Shown here in pieces: positions 1-5,699 of a DNA stretch of 17,189 nt. Location: contig CAMMNR010000021.1 in the NCBI GenBank assembly GCA_946498265.1, positions 1 to 17,189 on the forward strand. Direction: 5' to 3'. The notes under the pieces are model-generated. The model searched no databases, was not told the origin of the DNA, and saw nothing but the letters and a program-made list of their open reading frames with translations. The translations under genes and the position numbers were made by a program. Numbering within the stretch: position 1 is the stretch's first letter; every line of letters starts with the position of its first letter. Origin of the DNA: an uncultured Clostridium sp. Lineage in GTDB: Bacteria > Bacillota > Clostridia > TANB77 > CAG-508.

Positions 1-78
1 TATATCTTGCTTGTCATTACCTCTTAAAATAATATGGTAGATTCTTGTATTAGAAATTTTTCGTGCCATACGGGGCAT
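1..78 (-). CDS. REP-associated tyrosine transposase (RAYT, IS200/Y1 family), N-terminal fragment
   Basis: Only the first 26 codons are inside the window; the gene continues past position 1. The translation begins MPRMARKISNTRIYHI and continues ILRGNDKQDI. This is the characteristic N-terminus of RAYT (Y1_Tnp, IS200-like) proteins: a basic leader, then Y-H-I-x-x-R-G-N-x-x-Q. Known family members are single-strand DNA transposases of the HUH/Y1 type, related to IS200/IS605 TnpA, and are linked to REP palindromes scattered through the host genome. The catalytic HUH and tyrosine residues would lie outside the window, so activity cannot be judged. The start is supported by a GAGGAG ribosome binding site at about 86-91, eight bases before the ATG. 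The presence of GGGGACG palindromes elsewhere in this window fits the RAYT/REP pairing. The family call is from memory of the motif, not from a search. Confidence 0.72.
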   Translation of the reverse strand, partial: MPRMARKISNTRIYHIILRGNDKQDI

Positions 79-138
79 ATACTCACTCCTCAAATTAATA
101 TTTTTAATCACTTCAAAATATTTTGCCCCTAAAGTATA

Positions 139-179
139 AAAAGTATAGCATATTTTTTTATAATATGCTATACCTTTTT
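139..179 (-). terminator. A/T-rich stem-loop, likely rho-independent terminator
   Basis: Arms GTATAGCATATT (143-154) and AATATGCTATAC (162-173) form a long stem with a small loop, flanked by an A-run on the left and a T-run on the right. Read on the minus strand it lies downstream of the small gene ending at 251 and upstream of the transposase start. On either strand the stem is followed by a short T-rich run, so it could stop transcription both ways. Confidence 0.5.
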
Positions 180-208
180 ATTAATTTACTAAAAATTCAC
201 ATTTCTTA

Positions 209-252
209 AATGTCTCAAACAAAAACGTCCCTAATGAGACAAATGAGACATT
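209..252 (-). repeat. Short GGGACG palindrome overlapping a stop codon (copy C)
   Basis: AATGTCTCA (209-217) and its inverse TGAGACATT (244-252) form the arms. The interior, read on the minus strand, carries AGGGACGTTTTTG. The right end supplies part of the TAA stop of the gene ending at 251. The same element occurs at 7016-7050 in the same position relative to trpS. Compared with that copy, this one has about nine extra bases, a second TGTCTCAT-like unit. It belongs to the GGGGACG-core repeat family seen at five sites in the window. Confidence 0.7.
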
Positions 253-619
253 ATTTATTTTTTCCAAATTTGATTTCTTGGAATAGGAAGTCATGTACTT
301 TTTCCCATGTTATTTCTTGGTGTAAAAAGTCATTTATTTCATCTTCTACTTTTTGTTGATATGGTGTTAATTCTACTTTTATTTCTTTTTTCCAATCAAT
401 TTCTTGTAACCAGAATGCTTTAAATTTTGACCAAAATCCTGATTTTATTGGTAAATTTGTATTTCTTATTGTTCCAGCATTTTCTTGTACTTGATTATTT
501 TCAACCTCTGCATTTTCTACATTAAGATTTACATTTGCATCGTTATTATTTTCACCATTATTAAATTCTACTCCACCAAATACTCCTGTTACTTTGTTTT
601 CTTCCCCTAAATCTGCCAT
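251..619 (-). CDS. Small hypothetical protein with three QEI motifs
   Basis: The product is 122 residues and I do not recognise it. I chose the ATG at 619 rather than the upstream in-frame ATG at 649 because AAGGAGG lies eight bases before it. Residues 1-60 are low complexity, rich in N, E, G and V, and look disordered. Residues 61-122 hold three copies of an F-(W/L)-x-Q-E-I-x-(W/F) motif at about 69-76, 98-105 and 111-118 (FWLQEIDW, FLHQEITW, FLFQEIKF), giving an aromatic, amphipathic C-terminal half. There is no signal peptide or clear membrane segment. It has its own promoter (661-689) and is followed by a short palindrome and a stem-loop, so it is probably a monocistronic gene. Its function is unknown; the repeated aromatic motif suggests a binding or self-assembling domain, which is inference only. 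Confidence 0.7.
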   Translation of the reverse strand: MADLGEENKVTGVFGGVEFNNGENNNDANVNLNVENAEVENNQVQENAGTIRNTNLPIKSGFWSKFKAFWLQEIDWKKEIKVELTPYQQKVEDEINDFLHQEITWEKVHDFLFQEIKFGKNK

Positions 620-660
620 TTTTATTTCCTCCTTCGTATTTTTATACAAATTCTACATTA

Positions 661-689
661 TTTATACTATAAGATGGAATTTTTATCAA
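661..689 (-). promoter_or_regulatory. Sigma-A-type promoter of the small QEI-motif gene
   Basis: On the minus strand TTGATA (689-684) is followed after exactly 17 bases by TATAAA (666-661). This places transcription start some 35 bases ahead of the ATG at 619. Confidence 0.6.
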
Positions 690-721
690 GTACTTTTTCG
701 TATTTTTATATTAAATATTTG

Positions 722-750
722 TTACATAATTATTACATAATTATTACATA
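722..750. repeat. 11-bp tandem repeat, about 2.6 copies
   Basis: TTACATAATTA is repeated at 722-732 and 733-743 and partially at 744-750. It lies directly beside the left end of the long palindromic element that starts at 757. Confidence 0.7.
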
Positions 751-756
751 AGCAAG

Positions 757-1199
757 GGGGACGTTCCTTCAATCCCTAAAATTCGGGACAAAAGGGACGG
801 ACCTCTTGGAAATTACCATTTTGGGGACGCGTCCAAAAAGGGAATTTTCAATTTATGCTATTCATATTTTAAATTTTATAAAAATTCTTAGCACAAAAAA
901 TAAAGTATTATATATAAATTTTCATAATTACGAATGCGAATGAAAGAATATTATAAATTCTTTAATTATCAAGTAGGAGAATCTCAAACTTGCTTTGAGA
1001 GGTGCCTGCTTGATAATTTTAGAATTTATTTGTTCTGTAATGTTAGCCGAGTAATTATTAAAATTTATATATAATACTTTTGTTTAATTAATGTAAAGAA
1101 TTTTCAATAAATTCCATTCTTGGACGCGTCCCCAAAATGGTAAATCTCCAAAGGTCCGTCCCCTATATCCCGAATTTTAGGGATTGAAGGAACGTCCCC
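757..1199. repeat. 443-bp nested palindromic GGGGACG element (copy A)
   Basis: The outer arms (about 757-848 and 1108-1199) are inverted repeats of roughly 92 bp at about 90% identity. Each carries three boxes: GGGGACGTTCC, GGG(G)ACGGACC and GGGGACGCGTCC. Inside are a second inverted pair of 30 bp with one mismatch (902-931 with 1051-1080), a third of 14 bp (964-977 with 1005-1018) and an innermost TCTCAAA/TTTGAGA hairpin (982-988 with 994-1000). Nearly the whole element can therefore fold on itself about a centre near 991. It contains no transposase and I see no target-site duplication. The right arm encodes the last 31 codons and the stop of mtaB. The stretch 620-1103 otherwise holds only the promoter and tandem repeat listed separately. 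Confidence 0.9.
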
Positions 1200-2499
1200 T
1201 ATTAAATATTCTTCACATGCTTTTATACATTTTACTGATATTATTTCATTTTCTATCCTTTTTGAATTTTTAGTATCATTTATTGATTTACAATGCACTA
1301 AAATATAATTTTTTGTATGTCCTTTGTATATACCATTTTTTTGTTCTTCAAATAAAACTTCTACTTTTTTTCCTACATATTGTTCATTATAACTTTTTTG
1401 ATTTATATTTGATAATTCTATTAATTTTTGACTTCTTTCTTCTTTTATTTTCCCATCTACTTGTCCTGACATTTGAGCTGCTTTTGTTCCTTTTCTTGGT
1501 GAATATTTAAATATATGCATTTTATAAAATTTGATTTCTTTTAAAAAGTTATATGTTGTATTAAATTCTTCTTGGCTTTCTTGTGGAAACCCTACAATTA
1601 TATCTGTTGTTAAGATTACGTTTTTATAATATTTTCTTAATAATTCTACAATATTTCTAAATTGACTTGTTGTATATCTTCTATTCATTCTTTTTAAAGT
1701 TGCATCACATCCACTTTGTAGGGATAGATGAAAATGTTCACATATTTTTTCTAATTTTACTAATCTTGATAGAAATTCTTCTGTTATTAATAATGGTTCT
1801 ATAGAACCTAATCTTATTCTTTCTATTCCTTCTATTTGATTTATCTCTTCTAATAAATCAATTAACTTATATTCATTATTGAAATCTTTTCCATATGATG
1901 CTATATGTATTCCTGTTATTACTACTTCTTTTATTCCTTTTTGAGCTATTTTATTTATTTCTGATACTATATTTTTAGGATTTCTACTTCTTACTCTCCC
2001 TCTTGCATATGGTATTATACAATATGAACAAAATCTGTCACAACCATCTTGAATTTTTATTACTGCTCTTGTTTTTTCTGTATATGTGATATCTCCGAAT
2101 TCCACAAATTCTTTTTGATGCATCACATCTTCTATTCTAGTATCTTTTTGATGTGTTTCTAAATATTTTTCGACATATTCTACTATATTATTTTTCTCAT
2201 TATTTCCTAATATTAAATCAATTTCATCTATTTTTTTTAATTCTTCTTCTCCAACTTGTACATAGCATCCACATGCTACTATTATTGCTTCATTATTTAG
2301 TTCTTTTACTTTTCTTAACATTTGTCTTGATTTTCTATCTGACATATTTGTTACTGTGCATGTATTTATTATGTATATATCTGCTATTTCTGTATGTTCT
2401 GTTACTTCATATCCTTTTTCTAAGAATTTTTGTGCCATTGCATTTGTTTCATATTGATTTACTTTACATCCGTAATGTTATAAATGCCACCTTTTTCAT
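1104..2499 (-). CDS. mtaB: tRNA (N6-threonylcarbamoyladenosine37-C2)-methylthiotransferase MtaB, with apparent 5' frameshift
   Basis: MtaB is a radical-SAM enzyme that converts t6A37 to ms2t6A37 in ANN-decoding tRNAs. The radical-SAM CxxxCxxC motif is intact (GCDRFCSYC), as are two N-terminal cluster cysteines (NTCTV, ACGCY). The long open frame begins at 2438, inside the N-terminal MTTase domain. The natural start is the ATG at 2499 (AAGGATGAG ribosome binding site), giving MKKVAFITL. There one extra base (G on the plus strand at 2472) shifts the frame; removing it restores GGATGTAAAGTA, that is GCKVNQYETNAMAQ, the expected first-cysteine motif. As written, translation from 2499 stops within a few codons, and starting at 2438 would lose that cysteine. 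This is either a real mutation or an assembly error. The C-terminus is also abnormal: the last 31 residues are encoded by palindromic element A, beginning exactly at its GGGGACG end. mreB lies 70 bases upstream on the same strand. Confidence 0.85.
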
Positions 2500-2539
2500 G
2501 TTTTATCTCATCCTTTCATAATAGTAAAGTCCAATTGTA

Positions 2540-2571
2540 AGACCCCATTGGGGCTATTCCCTTTGGGGTCT
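2540..2571 (-). other. Stem-loop between mreB and mtaB
   Basis: AGACCCC (2540-2546) pairs with GGGGTCT (2565-2571), and an alternative inner CCCCAATGGGG pairing is possible. It starts at the mreB stop codon. On the minus strand no U-run follows the stem, so it is a poor intrinsic terminator. It may instead be an mRNA-processing or stability hairpin between two co-transcribed genes. Confidence 0.4.
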
Positions 2572-3580
2572 ATTTTCTTACCTTTCCATCTAAAACATCT
2601 AAATTGTCTAGTGCTTTTCCAGTGCCTAATGCTACACATGATACTGTATCTTGAGCAATCATTACATTTATTCCAGTTTTTTCTTGTAATAATTTATCTA
2701 ATCCATCTACTAGACATCCTCCACCTGTCATATATATTCCTTTATCACTTATATCTGCTGCTAATTCTGGAGGTGTTCTTTCTAAAACACTATGAACTGC
2801 ATCTACTATCATCATTGCTGGTTCTATTAAAGCCTCTAACATTTCACTAGAGTGTATTGTTATAGTTTTTGGAAGACCTGTTGTTAAATCTCTTCCTCTT
2901 ATATCCATTTCGGTATCTTGTATTTTTGGATAAACACATCCTATATTCACTTTTAAATCTTCTGCAGTTCTTTCTCCTATCATTACATTATGTTTTTTCT
3001 TTATATATTTTACTATATATTCATCAAATTTATCTCCTGCCACTTTTAATGATGTATTAACAACTGAACCTCCTAATGATATAACTGCTATATCTGTTGT
3101 TCCTCCTCCAATGTCAACTACCATATTTCCACATGGTTTTGATATATCTATTCCAGCTCCTATTGCAGCTGCTATTGGTTCTTCTATAAGATAAACTTTT
3201 CTAGCTCCCGCTTGTGAAGCTGCATCTATTACCGCTTTTTTTTCTACTTCTGTTACTTGTGAAGGTATACAAATCATTATTCTTGGAGAAAAAACAAATT
3301 TTCCACATACTTTGTTTATAAAATGTTTTAACATTTTTTCTGTTACTGTGTAATCTGATATTACTCCATCTCTTAATGGTCTTGTGGCTACAATGTTTCC
3401 AGGAGTTCTTCCTAACATTCTTCTAGCTTCTTTTCCTACTGCTAGAACTTCTCCAGTATTGTTATCAACGGCAACAACAGATGGTTCTCTTAGGACTATT
3501 CCTTTTCCTTTTACATATGCAATTACTGTTGCTGTACCTAAATCTATACCTATATCTTGTCCAAATCCTAATTTAAACAT
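2570..3580 (-). CDS. mreB: Rod-shape-determining protein MreB/Mbl
   Basis: This is a bacterial actin homologue of 336 residues, the usual length. The actin-fold ATP-binding motifs are visible: phosphate-1 GIDLGTATV (about residues 11-19), phosphate-2 DIGGGTTDIAV (about 157-167) and the adenosine motif YMTGGGCLVDGL (about 285-296). The family polymerises on the inner face of the membrane and guides lateral cell-wall synthesis, so the host is probably rod-shaped. No mreC or mreD is adjacent, which resembles stand-alone Mbl/MreB paralogues in Firmicutes. I cannot separate MreB from Mbl by eye. The start at 3580 follows AGAAGGGAAG and lies 55 bases downstream of a near-consensus promoter. It diverges from tsaE. 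mtaB is downstream and may be co-transcribed. Confidence 0.93.
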   Translation of the reverse strand: MFKLGFGQDIGIDLGTATVIAYVKGKGIVLREPSVVAVDNNTGEVLAVGKEARRMLGRTPGNIVATRPLRDGVISDYTVTEKMLKHFINKVCGKFVFSPRIMICIPSQVTEVEKKAVIDAASQAGARKVYLIEEPIAAAIGAGIDISKPCGNMVVDIGGGTTDIAVISLGGSVVNTSLKVAGDKFDEYIVKYIKKKHNVMIGERTAEDLKVNIGCVYPKIQDTEMDIRGRDLTTGLPKTITIHSSEMLEALIEPAMMIVDAVHSVLERTPPELAADISDKGIYMTGGGCLVDGLDKLLQEKTGINVMIAQDTVSCVALGTGKALDNLDVLDGKVRK

Positions 3581-3634
3581 TGTATATCTTCCCTTCTATA
3601 ACTTTTATTTCTTTTCTATTACAAGTATGTTACG

Positions 3635-3663
3635 ATTATATTACAAAACTTTAAAATTATCAA
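3635..3663 (-). promoter_or_regulatory. Sigma-A promoter of mreB
   Basis: On the minus strand TTGATA (3663-3658), a 17-base spacer and a perfect TATAAT (3640-3635) precede the mreB start at 3580. Its -35 box lies nine bases from the -35 box of the divergent tsaE promoter. Confidence 0.7.
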
Positions 3664-3672
3664 TAGTTTTAT

Positions 3673-3701
3673 TTGATTTTTTTAATTTTTTATATTATAA
3701 T
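3673..3701 (+). promoter_or_regulatory. Sigma-A promoter of tsaE-tsaB-rimI
   Basis: TTGATT (3673-3678), a 17-base spacer and TATAAT (3696-3701) lie ahead of the tsaE ATG at 3757. Transcription would begin near 3708, leaving a leader of about 50 bases. Confidence 0.65.
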
Positions 3702-3756
3702 TTTTGTATGCTTATATAAAAATAAAATGAAATTTTTACTATTTTTGGAGGAATAT

Positions 3757-4236
3757 ATGAAGAACTATAGTTATACATCTTATGGTGAAGAATACACAAT
3801 TAATTTTGCGAAACAATTAGCTTCACAATTACATAAAAAAGATATTATTGTTTTATCTGGTGAACTAGGTTCTGGTAAAACTAAATTTACTCAGGGTATA
3901 TTAGAATATTTTGGTTTAGCGAATGAGATATCTAGCCCTACTTTCACTATTGTTAATGAATATATAAAAAATGACATTAATATTTATCATTTTGATGTAT
4001 ACAGAATATCTGATAGTTCTGAGTTTTATGAAATTGGTGGAGAAGAATATTTTGATAATGGTATTTGTATTATTGAATGGGGAGAAATTATAGAAGATGT
4101 TCTTCCTAATGATTATATAAAAATCTCTTTTGAAAGAGATTTTGACAATGAAAATACTAGAATTTTAAATATAACTACTTTTGGAAATAAATATGATAAT
4201 ATTTTTTCTAATATAGATGGAATTGTTGAAAAATAA
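3757..4236 (+). CDS. tsaE: tRNA threonylcarbamoyladenosine biosynthesis ATPase TsaE
   Basis: TsaE is the ATPase that works with TsaB and TsaD to transfer the threonylcarbamoyl group to A37 of tRNA. The 159-residue product has the P-loop GELGSGKT (35-42), the family motif SPTFTIVNEY (about 59-68), HFDVYR (about 77-82) and EWGE (about 109-112). An open frame begins upstream at 3673, but its extra residues overlap the promoter and have no ribosome binding site. The ATG at 3757 is preceded by GGAGG five bases away and gives the usual family length. It is the first gene of a three-gene operon with tsaB (11 bases away) and rimI. Confidence 0.94.
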   Translation: MKNYSYTSYGEEYTINFAKQLASQLHKKDIIVLSGELGSGKTKFTQGILEYFGLANEISSPTFTIVNEYIKNDINIYHFDVYRISDSSEFYEIGGEEYFDNGICIIEWGEIIEDVLPNDYIKISFERDFDNENTRILNITTFGNKYDNIFSNIDGIVEK

Positions 4237-4247
4237 GGAGGATTATT

Positions 4248-4964
4248 TTGAATATTTTAAGTATAGATACTGCAAGTGATATATGTGGAGTTTCAATATT
4301 AGAAAATAAAATTCTATTATGTAATTTAGATTCAAATACAGGAAGAACACATTCTGAAAATTTAATGCCTTTTATACAAACTGCATTTGAAAAGACTAGA
4401 TTGCATTTAAAAGATATTGATTTAATTGTTTGTGATGATGGACCTGGTTCTTTTACAGGTATTAGAATTGGAATTGCGACGGCTAAAGCTTTTCATGATA
4501 GTTTAGATATTCCTTGTATAGGAATTAGTTCTTTGGAAACTTTGGCCTATAATATAAAAAATGATGGACTAATATGTTCTCTTATTGATTGCAAACATTC
4601 TAGTTGCTATTTTGCATTATACCAATTGGAAAATTCAATTTATAAGGAAATTATATCTCCTTCGGCTAATTCTATTGAAAATATATGTAATACTCTAAAT
4701 AATTCTTATGCTGATAAAGAAATTACTTTTGTTGGAGATGGCTCTTTAGCATATAGAGATATTCTTAAAAATAATTTTTCTAGTGCTATTTTTGCTATTG
4801 AGAATAATTTAAATTCATATAATCTTGGATTAGCTGGATTATATGAATTCACAAAATCTAATAATATTTCTTCTGAGCTTCTTCCTTTATATTTAAAAAA
4901 GCCTCAAGCTCAAAGATTACTTGAAGAGAAAAATAATTTAGAAAGATGTGATGGTCATGTGTAA
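4248..4964 (+). CDS. tsaB: tRNA threonylcarbamoyladenosine biosynthesis protein TsaB
   Basis: TsaB is an ASKHA-fold pseudo-enzyme that dimerises with TsaD (the catalytic subunit) for t6A37 synthesis in the cytoplasm. The 238-residue product has the N-terminal ILSIDTAS strand-loop, the diagnostic DDGPGSFTGIRIG segment (63-75) and the following AKAFHDSLDIP helix. The start codon is TTG at 4248, unusual but well supported by AAGGAGG six bases upstream and by the family N-terminus MNILSIDTAS. The 3' end overlaps the start of rimI, which suggests translational coupling. The tsaD partner, often nearby in other genomes, is not in this window. Confidence 0.94.
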   Translation: MNILSIDTASDICGVSILENKILLCNLDSNTGRTHSENLMPFIQTAFEKTRLHLKDIDLIVCDDGPGSFTGIRIGIATAKAFHDSLDIPCIGISSLETLAYNIKNDGLICSLIDCKHSSCYFALYQLENSIYKEIISPSANSIENICNTLNNSYADKEITFVGDGSLAYRDILKNNFSSAIFAIENNLNSYNLGLAGLYEFTKSNNISSELLPLYLKKPQAQRLLEEKNNLERCDGHV

Positions 4965-5430
4965 TTTTAATTTTTCTGTTTCTGATATTTCTATATATGA
5001 TATGAGTTTAGAAGATTTGGAAATTTTGAAAGATGATTTAATCACATCTTTTGATGATTTCTGGAATTATGATATTTTAAAATCTGAATTGCTAAGTGAT
5101 AATTCTAAATATATTATTGCTAAATTGAATGATGATATTGTTGGCTTTGCTGGATTAAAATTAATTCTCGATGAAGCTGAAATCATGAATATCGTTGTAA
5201 AAAAATCTTTTCGTCGTCATGGAATTGCTTCTTTACTTTTACAAAAACTTTTTAATATTTGTAATGACCTTAATATTTCTGTCATTAATTTGGAAGTAAA
5301 TGAGTGTAATGTTTCTGCTATTAATTTGTATAAAAAGTCTGGTTTAAAAGTAGTTGGCTTTAGAAAAAATTATTATAATGATGGAAATGGAGCTGTTCTT
5401 ATGAAAAGGGGACGTTCCTTCAATCCCTAA
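4951..5430 (+). CDS. rimI: Ribosomal protein S18-alanine N-acetyltransferase RimI-like (GNAT)
   Basis: This GNAT acetyltransferase is predicted to acetylate the N-terminal alanine of ribosomal protein S18; its position after tsaB matches the common tsaE-tsaB-rimI order. The acetyl-CoA loop is visible as RRHGIA with the following helix SLLLQKLF. The RimI C-terminal block LEVNECNVSAINLYKKSG, then FRKNYYND, is also present. Three in-frame starts overlap the end of tsaB (GTG 4948, ATG 4951, ATG 4957). I prefer 4951, with a weak AGAAAG upstream; coupling to tsaB translation may compensate. The C-terminus is odd: after VLMK the last seven residues (RGRSFNP) and the stop come from the left arm of palindromic element B, so the native stop has been replaced. 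The substrate is inferred from family and context. Confidence 0.87.
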   Translation: MVMCNFNFSVSDISIYDMSLEDLEILKDDLITSFDDFWNYDILKSELLSDNSKYIIAKLNDDIVGFAGLKLILDEAEIMNIVVKKSFRRHGIASLLLQKLFNICNDLNISVINLEVNECNVSAINLYKKSGLKVVGFRKNYYNDGNGAVLMKRGRSFNP

Positions 5431-5698
5431 AATTCGGGATAATGGGGACGGACCTATGGGAATCTAAGACAGCATTTTTCCATTTTGGGGACGCGTCCAA
5501 AAAGGGAATTTTGATTCTATAACTTTTTTACTATAAAAAATAAAGTATTATATATAAATTTTCATAATTACGAATGTGAATGTAAGAATATTATAAATTC
5601 CCTTTTTGGACGCGTCCCCAAAATGGAAAAATGCTGTCTTAGATTCCCATAGGTCCGTCCCCATTATCCCGAATTTTAGGGATTGAATGAACGTCCCC
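5408..5698. repeat. 291-bp giant palindromic GGGGACG element (copy B)
   Basis: Two arms of 104 bp (5408-5511 and 5595-5698) are inverted copies with a single mismatch, separated by an 83-base A/T-rich loop. Each arm holds GGGGACGTTC, GGGGACGGACCT and CCATTTTGGGGACGCGTCC. The loop (about 5532-5594) matches the corresponding part of element A (891-960) almost base for base, in the same orientation. It lacks the rest of A's interior, as if one inner half had been deleted. It lies between the convergent ends of rimI and obgE, covers the last codons of rimI, and stops one base short of the obgE stop codon. It could also act as a bidirectional terminator. Confidence 0.92.
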
Positions 5699-5699
5699 T

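Noticed and set aside
757..1199. Classical DDE-transposase MITE
   Set aside because: No target-site duplication is visible at either long element and the whole element is palindromic rather than having only terminal inverted repeats; an HUH/RAYT link fits better, though it is unproven.
2153..2850. Plus-strand open frames rich in Leu and Phe opposite mtaB and mreB (similar ones opposite obgE, guaB, gltX and rnj)
   Set aside because: They are antisense shadows of A/T-rich genes, have no ribosome binding sites, and the minus-strand proteins carry clear family motifs.
3673..3756. Upstream extension of TsaE giving a 187-residue protein with a hydrophobic N-terminus
   Set aside because: The extra part overlaps the -35/-10 boxes and lacks a ribosome binding site; GGAGG precedes the ATG at 3757, which gives the usual family length.
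757..5698. CRISPR array or composite transposon bounded by elements A and B
   Set aside because: There are no regularly spaced short repeats with spacers, and the genes between the two elements are ordinary chromosomal genes in normal order with no transposase among them.
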